Positions 42,745-57,030 of a DNA stretch of 64,000 bases are shown here, piece by piece. Numbering within the stretch: position 1 is the first letter of the stretch; every line of letters starts with the position of its first letter. The notes under the pieces are model-generated. The model ran no database searches and was not told the DNA's origin. It saw only the letters and a program-made list of their open reading frames with translations. Origin of the DNA: Atherinomorus stipes (taxonomy: Eukaryota > Chordata > Actinopteri > Atheriniformes > Atherinidae); assembly GCA_023101725.1 (NCBI GenBank), contig JALJCO010012924.1, positions 1 to 64,000 on the forward strand, in the 5' to 3' direction. Both the position numbers and the translations under genes were made by a program.

Positions 42745-43676
42745 GTTTTCAGCACGTCGGGATCAGCCTGTGATCATTCAGTCTGTGGTCAGGAACACGG
42801 GGGTACCGGTGATCGATTCAGCACAGGTGGTTCGTTCCCTACTAGTAAAACTACTTAACCAGGGTTTTCAGAACATTTGGAGTTCCACCAGTTATAAATA
42901 GCCACAGAAACAGTTAAACACAAGCAGTAGTCATGAAGTACTGCACAATATTAGACATGTCGACTGTGTCTAGTCAACATTAACACAACATAACTGGTCA
43001 AGCAAGATTGTCCGGTGACTTAAGGATTACTTTTGGGCTCAATACACATTTCAGCATAAAAACAACAGGCCTGCTGTGGAAAAACACCGCAGGCATAGAC
43101 AGGTTTCATCGAGCTTTGTTTCAAGATGAGGAATAAAAGACAAGTCGGTAGCATCTAGCTAAAAGTTAGCTTTAGTGAACTCTTCCGCTACTATCAAACT
43201 AAACAGACCAGCGTTGTTGGTGAAGACATTCAGCTGCCTTTTACAGGACTATTCAGCAACTGCACAGTCTTTGGTACGACCTTTTATGACCTATTCATTT
43301 ACTTACAGTTTACGTGAGAAGCGTGTAGAGCTCTCTGAGCTAGCTGCTAGCGCCTGCTTCTCTCCTACATACTCTCTGGTAAAGTTAGCGTGAATAGCTT
43401 TCATGACTGGGCTTATGTCTGTGGCGTAATGCTAGGTGCGGCGGCAGCTCCTCCATTATCGTGGATTACAGCTGTCATAAACCGGGTGAATTATTGTCAT
43501 GTGCAGATACCCAGGCAGTACTATCATCACTGACAGTCATGTAGTTTATAGCCTTTATTTTTTTACGTCTAATATCCCCTTCTGAACAGATCTTCAAATC
43601 AAACAATAAATTATACAGTGATTCCGGTGGTAATAACATGGTTGTTAATGATCCCATCTATCATAGACATAACATG

Positions 43677-43757
43677 TGCAGGATGGCCGAGCGGTCAGGC
43701 GCTGCGTTCAGGTCGCAGTCTCCTCTGGAGGCGTGGGTTCGAGTCCACTTGGCTGAC
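43677..43757 (+). tRNA. tRNA-Leu(CAG)-like sequence, probably a pseudogene
   Basis: GGATGGCCGAGCGGTC, anticodon arm CTGCG-TTCAGGT-CGCAG (anticodon CAG at 43709-43711), variable arm TCTCCTCTGGAGGC and GTGGGTTCGAGTCCAC are clear tRNA-Leu parts. The D-loop lacks two bases found in functional copies, the T-loop lacks one, and the acceptor arms TGCAGGA and TGGCTGAC pair poorly. Best read as a decayed copy. Confidence 0.7.
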
Positions 43758-45193
43758 AATAACCTTTCATTTTCAGCCTCATTCATGTTTCCATGAGTTG
43801 TTTTACATCATGGTAATACCGATCATTTTCTGTATGAATGTATTATGGAGAACATACTTCCAAGTATGATGAGGAACACAATATTTATCCATGTGGTTTG
43901 ACACTTTTATATCTGTCTGTAATTGTAAAAAATTGTATATTTCATAAATTGTATGTGTATAAATTGTAAAAAAAAAAACAAACACTTGAGATTATCTTAA
44001 CAACATGATTTATTTATCCATTCATCTAATAATGCTTATATTTGAAATATAACACGGTGGTAAATTTTATTACTTTTTCCCCTTTCCCTCTTTTTCTTAC
44101 AAAGAACCAGAAGAGATGCAAGCCAAGGGATCATGGCACTCAGGACTCAGATGCAGCAGACCTCCCTTTCCAGAGTTTATTAATCTATTAAAGACCTCCT
44201 TTCTTTTTTACTCTCTGGAATATTCCTCACCAGGAAATTTCCCTTTGTTCTTTGTCACAATGTGGTCCTTTCTCACCACTTTCAAGTCGAGTTACCTGTA
44301 AATAACAATACTTTAATCATAACCATCATTCATTCATTCATTACGAATGAATTTTTTTCGTCATTAAGAGCAATGACAAACATTGTGTTCCTTCAGAAAA
44401 TGAATGACAGCACACTTAAAGCATCTTATTCAATGAGCATTGTTCTCCAATAAACACTAAACAATAATCAAATTATTTCCAGTTATTGACAAATATTGTG
44501 CTGTTTAATGTCACTTTGCACAACAGCAAACATTGCTTTCACATGGAAAGTTTTTGAGCTCTAAGTTAATGGTGTCTTCATAGTCCATTTGTGATTTTCC
44601 AGAGGCAAGGTGTCTGCCCACAAACGGGCTGTGTTAGTGATGCCTCAAGCATCTCTGTCTACGAAGTAGTAAAACTTATACAAGTAAATCCTGACAAACG
44701 CACTAATACCCCTAATTCTCTACTTGCTATGATGTTAACGATAAACTTACGGAGACAGTGCCACTGATTCAGTCATAGAGGCTTGAGCCACAACTTAAAA
44801 ATAAATAAATAAAGTCTTCACTCCTTGCCAACTATCTGCTACTGTGTGGAATACACAACATGCATTATCTTTTCTCTTGGGTGTTTATTGTTTTTTTTTT
44901 TTATATTAAACACTGATCTTTCTTGTGTCATTTCTGAATTTGAGTTTGAATTAATGCTTTTTAAAACTCATATTGAATTATGTATGTGCAAAAAAAAATT
45001 GAATAAAAAGAAATTTTAGTGCTGGACAATCATTATTCACTATAACCGTAGGGCTGAGGGGAGAGTGGATTCCAGGTTCAGTGGGGTTGGTGGCTTGGTC
45101 CTGCCATTCAAAGCATTCAGTCTGAGCAGCTTGTACTTAATTTAAGCAGGAGACATTTCTGTTGATCTTTTTTTAATTTGGAGTTTTCTGATC

Positions 45194-46020
45194 TTAGCTT
45201 GGTAAACTGGAAGGCAGTGAAAAAAGAAGAAATGAAACACTATTGTTACACGTCAGGTCAAGTTGTGAGTGTGACTGATTTCTTACCATTGATAAGCAAG
45301 ACCTCTGTTTTTGCTGCCTTGCAGTGTCTGGGCCTGCAGAGGTTGCTGCGGTGCAGCAATCTGCTGCTTTGAGGGTCTGATAGTGCGATTTGTTTTTGAC
45401 ATTTTGCTGTGATTAAAATAAAAATATGATCACAAAAGAGTGTGCATTCATTTTGTGAAATTCTTTATGCATAAACAGGATACCAGTGACACACCTATAC
45501 CATTATTGACACTGATTGGTGCAAAATACACAATTTTATAGGAATGGCACATGAATGATCATTTAATATTATATATCAGCAATACATCGCATTAATAGCA
45601 TACCTTATATTACAAAACCAGAGCTTGACGAAGTCTGAAACTGCCTCGAAGTTTTTGTAACGCAGCTTACGTTTGAGACCAACAAATTTTATCAGCTAAA
45701 CAAATCAATACTTTATCATGTCCGAACATAATTTGTCATACTTTTAAAAAAAAGAATTACAATCGAGAATAAGATCATGAAAGCCAATGTTTGTGTTTTT
45801 TTAAGCCAGTGTCATTTAGCTAATTGTGAGATCTACAAACTAAATTTAGATCACATCAGCAAACATCGTCACATGAAGGCTGGACCATGTAGATCGATAC
45901 AGTTCGTTAGTGACACGGTCAAATTATTTCTTAATTTTATGTATTCTTACCAAACTGTTAGATTCTTACCTAAAGGAGTCAAGCCAGGCGATGAAAAAGC
46001 GCCTCCAACATTTCTCTGCC
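45194..46020 (-). ncRNA. Putative small spliced transcript next to the CCAAT array (lncRNA or microprotein)
   Basis: Not a recognised gene. On the minus strand four segments have strong splice signals in order: exon 1 ending at 45970 (TTTAG|GTAAGA); exon 2 at 45695-45604 (TTTAG| ... AAG|GTATGC); exon 3 at 45406-45287 (TTTTAATCACAG| ... AATG|GTAAGA); exon 4 from 45206 (CTTCTTTTTTCACTGCCTTCCAG|). Exon 2 is open throughout in phase with exon 3. The only complete ORF starts at ATG 45402 (MSKTNRTIRPSKQQIAAPQQ) and ends at TAA 45194-45196, 43-44 aa. A CCAAT-rich array lies directly upstream. No homology was recognised; the strand and splicing are inferred from motifs only. Confidence 0.35.
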
Positions 46021-46432
46021 CTGATTGGTCAAATGTTGAAAATGTTGAAGAGAGGGGAGAATAAGCCGCAGCTATTGGCTGAGAATGCTGGACGAGTGCT
46101 ACGTCCTGATTGGTCAAATGTTGAAAATGTTGAAGCGAGGGGAGAATAAGCCGCAGCTATTGGCTGAGAATGCTGGACGAGTGCTACGTCCTGATTGGTC
46201 AAATGTTGAAAATGTTGAAGCGAGGGGAGAATAAGCCGCAGCAATTGGCTGAGAATGCTGGACGAGTGCTACGTCCTGATTGGTCAAATGTTGAAAATGT
46301 TGAAGCGAGGGGAGAATAAGCCGCAGCAATTGGCTGAGAATGCTGGACGAGTGCTACGTCCTGATTGGTCAAATGTTGAAAATGTTGAAGAGAGGGGAGA
46401 ATAGGCCGTAGCTATTGGCTGATGATGCTGAA
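46021..46432 (-). repeat. 85-bp tandem array, about 4.8 copies, two CCAAT boxes per unit
   Basis: Units start at 46021, 46106, 46191, 46276 and 46361 and are nearly identical, so the array is young. Each has TGATTGGTCAA and (C/A)(T/A)ATTGGCTGA, which on the minus strand are CCAAT boxes about 50 bp apart, roughly ten in total. The period of 85 is not a multiple of 3, so the ORFs across it are artefacts. CCAAT orientation points toward the putative minus-strand transcript below 46020. Confidence 0.95.
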
Positions 46433-49197
46433 TATGGTCAACATTCTCTAACTTACTCCAAAAGTACCTTTGACAGCTGGTTGCATCCTACTTGGAGTCG
46501 TGAGTTTGAATCTCTCTGCTGTCATCATCCCTTTTTTGTTTCTGCTGGACCTACTGTGTTTTACAATTAATTGCTTTACTTTATAATTATTATAAAATTG
46601 ACAATTCATTTACATTTTTGTCAATATGTCATAAGCTACTGATGCATCTGCTTTTCCTCTGTATTAAAAACTTCATTCAGTTTCCAGTTAAATTGTCAAG
46701 ATCTCCAGAAGAAAAAGAGTATAGACACTTATTTTATTAATAAAGTACACTTTTTGAAAGTATTTAATGTGTCTACTCATAGTCATTCCTGCTAACTCAC
46801 TGCATTATTTGAGTTATTTTAAAGAATTGCATGGCTTGTATTTACATTTAAGGGAGTGCAAAGATTTGTGGTGGTCATGATCATACATGTACTGGTCTGG
46901 GCCAAAATGCAAGGCCAGTTTTTAACCCCAGTCCATCCCTATATGTAACAGGTTTCAACAGATTGTACTCTCTTAAAAACTTAACCAAATTGCCTCATTA
47001 AGATAATTTAAATTATAACATTAGTTATAATTTTTCTAATAAATTTGTTGAAATTACTGAACCCATAAATACTACAGCTTGTAAATGTTTATGTAAAATT
47101 TGGATGTTGCATTTCAGTTAAAACTTTGTATGACATAGTAATTTTAGAGTCCTTTTCTGAAGTCAGATTCAACCGTGAAAACAAACATTCTGCTCTGGGA
47201 TCAGCTCGTCTCAGGTTGCACTTCATGCAGCAAAGCTATTTGGCTTTGCTTGTGGCAAAAAGTCGAGATAAAAGTCAAATTATTCAAGCAGCAGGCATCA
47301 GCCAATCAAATTGTGTAACAGATTGTCCCTTTATTCCCAGATGTCAGGAACACCTACTGTAAATGCTCTACAGACCACCGTCTATACGAGTTCAGTTTTA
47401 GATAGATTTAAATAAAAACTCAAAATGTTCCATCAGTGTAACGCAACTTTCAGTGATGTCACACTTGACCGTGCTCCACTTCCACATCAGAAAACCAGTA
47501 CAATTTACTCACCTGCTACACTGGGCCTAGCATCTGGGTGATTTATTTGATGAAATTTAAACTAATAGAGAGGCTAACAAAAACTTTATTATAACAACCA
47601 CTTTATTTCATATGTGGCTGCCCACATATGTTATGAAGTTCTCATTTACTGTATCAGTCTTAAATTGTGAGTGAGGGTTGCATTACTCACCAAAATAAGG
47701 AAATATGAAAAAGAAGGCATTCCTGCACCGAGAACAGCACCGAATTAAAACTATGTTCTATATTTAAATTTTTTAAAAACTACAAGCATCTTTAGAAATA
47801 ACTTAATAATGAACTTTTTCATTACTTGTAAATGACTTTTTTAAACAAGTTAATCCCAAGAATTGCTACATAAAGTATTAGCTTTTGTAATATCTGTAGA
47901 GGGCAGCAAAACGGCATTGCTTTTCATGCAACGTTCTTAAATATCTGACACTTATGGAGCATTTTTTTAGTGGCCAAGCACTTTTCAATCTTTTATTTTA
48001 GAGGATATTAAAGTTCTGCCATAATCAATGACACAAAAACAGGGTGTAAACTTATTTTTCTGTGCAAGTGGGATAGGATATGGCTTTGTCTCTGTTAGAG
48101 AGACCACGCAGATGTGATAATGCTTTAATAAGGAGATTTCTAATTAGATTTTTAAAGATCAAAATTATTCAAATGTCTGATCTTTTCTGCAGAGTTACAC
48201 CTTAATTTTCCACAAGATTGGGAATGTGCTACTTCTCTCCAACTAAGAGTTATTTATATATGGCAGATATCCTCATTGGGTCACATTCAAATCAAAGCTA
48301 ATTAGCATGGAAAAAGAGAAAACCGTCTGTCCGTTTCATGCAATAATCAATAATACAAACACAAACCTTCAGAACTCACAGCACAGCACAGTTTACTTGC
48401 TAGTCATTTTTTACAAATAGTAGAAAGAGGGTTTGTGTCTGAAGGAGACAAACTGCATCACATTTGCCAGATAGATGTTGATACACAGAGACTGGTTTTC
48501 AGAAAAGGTGTAAAGAGAATCACAGAGTCGAATGTTTTTAACATCCCATTAAAAAAAAGTTTTCACGAACCTGTTGGTGTAAAAAAAAAAAAAAAAAGAA
48601 AAGAAAAGAGACTTCAGTAATCACCTACATACAGTTAGAGAAATATATCTTGGTAAAGTTGGAGTAAACACGAAATAAACAACTTAAAAAACATTCCAAT
48701 AACCAGGTGGTGTCTAGTGGTAGGCGTAGATTTGTTTGCTTTCCTACGGTGCTCCAACCACCCACAAACCATTTAGAGAACATCTGGAAGTCCCAAAAAA
48801 CCACAAAATATTTTTAATCTTTTTCTCTTTTTTTTTTTTAACTGTTATTTTTTCACCTTTTTTTTTTTTTTTAATGTTTGTACACATCACAACCTGAAGA
48901 CTCAGTAGGTTGACTTGATGTCCATCACATCTCTGGGCTCCGTATCATCATCATCCCTTTTGCGTCATCTAAAAAGCACAGATCCCTTCAACATACCGCA
49001 CACCCCTCAAAAAGCAATCACAACCCCGGTAATGGTAACATTTTAACTCTGTGGTTTTTAATTTTTGCACTCTTCATGTGCTGATCAAGAAAGGGGGCAA
49101 TAATTGCCATACCCTGTTACTAGAAGATTTCTACGCATTTTGAACATCCATGTTCAAAGTCCCACACAGAGCAGACTGCTGAAGGGCCACGCCGGGT
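46433..49197. other. Intergenic stretch and probable gng2 3' UTR
   Basis: AT-rich, with no recognised gene. The part adjoining 49197 should be gng2 3' UTR; a T-rich tract lies at 48815-48875. A distal poly(A) signal could not be chosen with confidence. Confidence 0.35.
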
Positions 49198-51211
<2,014 letters not shown>

Positions 51212-52022
51212 GGGCGCTCTCAAGTCAGGTCTCGTCTGCTCAGCCTACGTGGAGGAGAGAGAAATTCAAACGTCCCGGACATTTCAGTACGAGGATGAGC
51301 ACAACAGGCATGCAAAGAGGAGCGCTAGTAACAGATACCCTGTTTATTATCACATGCCTGAGAACGCGCACACACACTCACAGACAGAGGCATATTATTT
51401 ATGGTGTCAGTTGCTAGGCAGCCCCTGACAGCGAGGAGGCGGCAGAGAAGGTGGGAGGCAAGTGAGGGGGTAGTTCTCTGTCCAGCACTGTATTTAAAAT
51501 AGATAAATGGATAAAAAGCATTCCTGCTTTCAGAAGGAAACGCTCTCCTCTGACAATAATGGCAGCTTTCTACAAGAAACACACTCTTGTCTATCATCAC
51601 AAACAGCTTAATAAAGTAATTCTCACCAAGATTAATCGGTAATTTCTTTGAGACTTCTTGTCTGTCTGTCTCAGTTTGCTGGAACCAAACACACTTATTT
51701 ACTGGTTTAGCCTGCTTGTGCAAAATACCTTCTTATGCATATGCTAATCTACTGGAACATGGTCTTTAAGCAGAGGCCAGAATAAGAAGCAGTTGTTTAA
51801 TGCATGTGTCCAAGACTCAGTCTTTAAATTCTTCCAAAAGGTCTTCCATTTGGCTCATGTTTAACAGAAACAAACTATTTTGACTAGTTCATTAGAGTAC
51901 AAAAGCTCTTTGTTAAACCACATATCACTCAAAACATCTTTAACACCTGCAGAGTAATGGTCAAATTTGGGGATCTTGGAGACCTATTTTTGCATCAAAA
52001 GGTCTAAGTTTTTGCTTAATTT

Positions 52023-52350
52023 AGAGATTTGATAATACCGATACCAGGCCTGGGAGTATCAGCCGATACTGATCCAATACTGCTGTTGAATGAATAAAAT
52101 GTATTCCTTGACATGTGACTGAAGGCATCAAGCCTTGTTTAAAGAAAGGTAACAAATGAACATAGATAGAAATGTACTTAATTTCATCTTTTAACAAATA
52201 TTGTAATAAATGTACACTTTAATAAAAAATAAAAACAGAAACGACTGGATCGGAATGCTGGATAGGACACATTCATCCGATATCCGATCCAGCTAACTTG
52301 TCAATATCGGAGCCGATATCAGATCCAGGTATCAGATCAGTGCATCTCTA
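52023..52350. mobile_element. TATCGG-rich MITE
   Basis: The right end CAGTGCATCTCTA complements TAGAGATGCACTG, and a weaker TAGAGATTTGATAATACC is near 52023. The interior has repeated CCGATA, ATCCGATATCCGATCC and GGAGCCGATATCAG. Target duplication not found. Similar in style to the elements at 50273, 57252 and 59512. Confidence 0.5.
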
Positions 52351-52718
52351 GTCGAAATCAAAGGAATATAATTAGATTCTTTCAGTCACCAAGCTCATGT
52401 TTGCTGAAACCCAGAATATAAAAGGCTGTTTTTTCTTCTTGGCTCATTTTTCTAGTTGTTAAAATGACTAGCCTCACTCATTTCATTTTTTTTTTTTTTT
52501 TACATATAATTGGGTAACATTTTAATTTTTCAAAAAATATCACAGGTACAAGTTTTATCTAGTTTTTTCCAAGTCTTCTTACTTGATTGACTTTTTCAAA
52601 TTACTTCAATGCTGCATCTTTATAGAAACAAAGTGGCACCACAGAACTTTGGCAGATTTTCCCACTTTGGTGCCCCAACGAAGGTTTATTCAGCATGGTT
52701 TTCCATCCCGCCTCTTCT

Positions 52719-52995
52719 CTGAGTTCTTTCCAGCCAGTAAAGATCAGTCTGATATTGACTCTCGTCTTATCTCCTGTCCCATCACTTCCTCTTTTCCTCT
52801 CTTCCTCTGATAATGTCCTTTGGGTTTCTTTGCTGAATCAGCAGTGGTTTGCATCTATAGCAGCCCTGTGTTGATATCCAGTTGCTGGAGTGTGACGTGG
52901 AGCTGTAAAGCAAAAAGTACTGTAGTGTTCACATGATCTTCTGGGCTGAAACACAAAACAGTGAGGTGCTGTTTCTCAGCCGCGGGCTGCAGGGC
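52719..52995 (+). repeat. Dispersed repeat, copy 2 (pair with 35508-35790)
   Basis: Shares CCAGCCAGTAAA, CCTCTCTTCCTCTG, GGGTTTCTTTGCTGAATC and GATATCCAGTTGCTGG-type blocks with the first copy, in the same orientation. No coding sequence or terminal repeats were recognised. Confidence 0.6.
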
Positions 52996-53622
52996 AACGA
53001 CAGCTCCAGGATTGTACATAATGAATGTCAGTGTGGCATGAAAACGAGCATTTTAAGGTCAGAAACTTATGTAATAGTGCTTCAAGCACAGCTTGGAGAA
53101 ACCTCAGTCTGGATGCTCTGACTCCACAAATCTCAAGGATCTATCATGCAAACAGTCCTGAACTCTGTCCAACACATGGAAGTCTTTACCCATTGAGATT
53201 CATTTAAACCATCCATCAGCGGTCTCAAGCTGTGTATGAAGACATCTGCATGTTATTTTTCTCCATCCATTTATTCCTTCCCTTTACCACCTGTCTGCAC
53301 AGAGTTAATGGCTCTCGGTCGCTTTCCTCTCCTAAAATAACCTCTTTGATTAAATGGATCAAGCACTTTAAAACAGCATCCTCTTCGGTGTTAAATCAAT
53401 CGTCCCTGCCACCCCCCCATCATTCCCCTGCGTGCACAGTGGTATGACTCAGCGTGGGGTCAGCACTGATCTCACTGAGGCTTATGCATGAATATTTATG
53501 TTCCATGGTGGCACATCTGCTCCTCTGGCCGGGGAAGTGCTGCAGTAATTAAAAGCTCAGCACCAGGTCACAGGTTACACATAATTGTACACAGTGATTA
53601 GATTTGTTACTGCTGAACTGGA

Positions 53623-53740
53623 GGCGCCGCTGTGGTGCAGTGGTTAGTACGTGGACCTCACAGCAGGATTGGTCCAAGACTCTGCTGGATTCTTATCTGT
53701 GTGAGTTTCTCTAAGTGCTGGCATGAATTATCTCCTTTCT
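53623..53740 (+). repeat. tRNA-like SINE head fragment
   Basis: GCGCCGCTGTGGTGCAGTGG followed by TTAGTACGTGGACCTCACAG resembles the tRNA-derived head of a common fish SINE, with the GTGTGAGTTTCTC-type body after it. B box is decayed. Confidence 0.5.
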
Positions 53741-54875
53741 ACCCCCTAAATTACTGCAAGAAATTCTAAACAACAATTAGCTTAACATTCAAGGACATAT
53801 TCACTGTCTAACTACAGTTTTTAAAGCTAAAAGGGGACTAAGAGTGACAATATTTACCAAGTTCCCACTTTTTCTGTACTGAAACATTTCCTCTGACCTG
53901 AGCTGGAATATCTCAAAAAGACATCGGCTCAAACCAAGTGACACTTTGAAGAGGATTTATAAGAACAACGTTGAGCAGACTGCACAGAATTAACAGTAAA
54001 GCATAAACAGCCAGAGCGTCTGAGGGATCCTGCTTGTTCTCAGTACGAGGAGAACACCACCTTCTAGGGTAATACACTGTTAAACAACAACGCCCCCCCC
54101 CCCCCCCAAAAAAAAAAAAAAACGTAGATTTCAATGGTGATTTCTCATGTTTTTTGTTTAAACAATTACTACAGAAATACACATTTTCTAAAATAACAAG
54201 AACTGTGCCGGGGAAATCTTGTTGTGAACAGCACAGTCCAGGTTTTATTTTTTTTAGTGTTTCAATTTGAGTTGTCTGCAGTTCTGTAAAGATATGTCAT
54301 GTCTTTGTGCGAGCCACACTTTTGTCCTCCACCAAAACAAAAATGGGGCAAAGACTTACTACAAAGACGCAAAGTGCAAAAATTAGTCTTTGGTGTCTTT
54401 CATATCAAGGCCATAATATTGTTTCAACACTCAGGGGAGATGTCAAAACAGGCCAGGGTATCTTCAGACTATTGATAGGAATTTATGTCACTCTTTAAGG
54501 TTTCTGGGATGTCTGTAGAAAAGTAGGTCTTCCGTTTTTACACAAAATACATTGGTACAATAGCCTAATTTATAGAGGACTAACATGGGGAGGGAGATGT
54601 TTTTAATAGCAAAGCGAAACTGAACAGGATGTTGTACAAAGGAGAGGCTTCCTCATTAAATAACTTCTCTTTTAGCTGATAATCACGTTCATGAAGCTCT
54701 TTTGGTGAACAGACACACTGGTTAAAGTTAGCTAGATGTTAATATTCTTACTCAGTACATTAATCTCAACTGGGCTGTTTAATTAAATATCTGTTTTGTC
54801 CCGGTACATAAGCAGCAAAGGCAGGACCTTTTCATTGTTAGGCCAGACTGGTAGCCTACCATAGGTATATATGAT

Positions 54876-55551
54876 TTAAATGGTAAGTTTGTTTTTTTTC
54901 AACCTGGGCCTATTTTTTTTGCATGAAATACATTCATTTACTCACCCAGACAGTTTTGGTGTAACTTGAATTTCTTTCAGGAGATATTTAGATCCACTGG
55001 AGATCAGCGTATGTCCAATATAATATAAGTGATGCGGGCAACCTCGCGCCGCCTCTAAACAAGGCCTTACTTGCCACAAACTCCTTCATTTTATCAATGT
55101 TCTGTTACAAAACGTGAGTTGGGCCCCTCTGCGAGCTCGAGGCAGCTTGAAGTTGCTTTTTTTTGTGGTGATCCGTCCTCATTTACAGACATTTTTACTG
55201 CGGCAGCTTTGATGACGTCACTGTTATGCAACACTACAGCAAGTGAATGTAAATAAGACGGATCACCACAAATAAGCAACTCAAAGCTGCGTGGAACTCA
55301 CAGGGGGGTCTGACTAATGTTTCGTAACAAGACATAGGTGAAATGAAGAGTTTGTAGCAGATAATGCCTTATTTAGAGGCTGCGCGTGGTTGCCCGCATC
55401 ACTTCCATTATATTGGACATACGCTGATCTTGAGTGGATCTAAATATCTGCTGAAGGAATTCAAGTTACACCAAAACTGTCTGGGTGAGGAAATGAGCAT
55501 ATTTCTGCTAGAAAATAGGTCCAGGTTGAAAAAAACAAATTTCCCCTTTAA
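54876..55551. mobile_element. Long-palindrome TTAA element
   Basis: TTAA at 54876-54879 and 55548-55551 bounds two arms of about 250 bp or more that are reverse complements (for example CACCCAGACAGTTTTGGTGT on the left, its complement near 55460-55480 on the right). The less similar centre (55180-55240) contains ATGACGTCA. Non-coding. Third TTAA family in the window. Confidence 0.85.
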
Positions 55552-56239
55552 GCTTCGTCTTCTTGAGGGTTTTTTTTTTCAGAAAAAGCCAGCAAGCCGC
55601 AAACATTACAGATTAGAGCTCAAAATGTAGCTGGTAGCTAATATGTCAACTGATGAACTGAACATGAGATTAAACTCTTAATAATGTGTCATTGGTCAGC
55701 CTAGCTTTGATAAATTCATCAAGGTATGATTTAAGTCCTGCTTTCGAAAAAGTAATTTTGTCCTAAATATTAAGAACTTTTTGTGACAAAGTGGAATCCT
55801 GATTTTTACAAGTCTTTCTACACTGTAAGACATTAGGTTAGCATACTAAAAGAACAGAGAGCTAGCTAAAGTGCTACTGTTGCTATCTGTTGGTGGTGAT
55901 CACATTGCCAGAGCTGTTAGGATAGCGATAAATAGATACATTTTTGAGGGGGAAAATGGCAAACTTTGTGAATAAAGTTTGCTATTCTGAAATTAATCTG
56001 ACAAATATAATTTACAAAACCCAGGAGTCACACGCTTCAGTTCAATAAGTGCATTGTTTTTTTCTTATTGGCCTAGTTTACTAACATTTACCTGTTTCTT
56101 TCAACAAGCTTACCGCTGCAGTGCAGAACCTTTAGGATGATGTTGCATAAGCTTCAGAGTGACTGACTGGTTTAACTGGCTGCACCTGTGATGGTGCGGC
56201 TGCAGGGTGTGGCTGGTGAAGCTAGCAGGGGATCTCTGC

Positions 56240-56560
56240 TTCACATCACTGAATCTCTGCTTCTAGAGCAGGAATCACCTGGCAGGAATGATCTCCTGCA
56301 TCTTTCTGTCTTGCGGGAAACTTGACAAAGTCTCTCACAAAACACTGATGTTTCTTCACTGTGTTTTTCCAAGGATGTGAAGAAATGTCCATTATTTTTA
56401 GCATTCTTCTCTGGAAGATCAGCTCCAGCTTCTCTAGAGTTATCTCCAGCACAAAACCAGCCCCCTTGGTCAGTTTGTTCAGCGCTCTCTAGCTCTGATG
56501 CTGCTGCCCCAGCAGATGCCTCATGAATCAGGTGTGTTGCAGCAAGGAAACATCTAAAGC
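56240..56560 (-). mobile_element. Non-LTR retrotransposon (LINE) reverse-transcriptase C-terminal fragment
   Basis: The minus strand reads, across frames, LNKLTKGAGFVLEITLEKLE, then RRMLKIMDISSHPWKNTV and RCRRSFLPGDS. These match the conserved tail of teleost LINE proteins (RKAGSVLG, RRMLxK, SHPL, ERYRRSFLP). Frameshifts separate the blocks, so it is a dead 5'-truncated copy. Confidence 0.6.
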
Positions 56561-57030
56561 CTGCAGGACGCTGGCACAAGAGGTTTGAAGTTGGTGATAC
56601 CTGTTGTCAAATTTCAACTTTCCAAAACAACTTCCATCTTTATTAAGCTCAGTCAGTTTCAAGTTATGGCCAACCAAACCAGATTTCATATTATGACCCA
56701 AATGCTTTATTGTCAGCCATAATAGCTTAGAAAATCCATTGCATGCACTGCACACAGCAAAAGGTTCTTTCTTGGTTTATCACTAAAGGCTACACAAACA
56801 TCTATTTGTGCATGTTTATGTGACATAAATTTCATTATCTGCAGCATTCTGCTAGCTGGTGCAGTCTGGAGCTGACGGAGCATGCCAAATATTGGTGATG
56901 TGTTTTAAAGAAAAAGAATACCTTACAAAGTAGATGAGTTGTATAACAACAGCATGGACTCTTGCTTTGAGGAGATGATTAGTAGAGGAAAACTATTATG
57001 AACTAAAAATGAAGTTATTAAAACTAAAAA

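Larger units (their letters stand above)
39921..45193. other. Repeat-rich stretch without a recognised host gene
   Basis: Contains the BED/hAT remnant (40600-40975), the GC-rich MITE (42258-42744) and the tRNA-Leu relic (43677-43757). A possible minus-strand first exon is at 43404-43307. Remaining sequence is AT-rich with short ORFs that show no recognisable domain. Confidence 0.4.

Noticed and set aside
46029..46329. Overlapping 71-codon minus-strand frames with identical repeats
   Set aside because: Offset by exactly 85 bp; they are the tandem array in shifted frames.
46021..46432. CRISPR array
   Set aside because: Head-to-tail 85-bp units without spacers, in a vertebrate genome.
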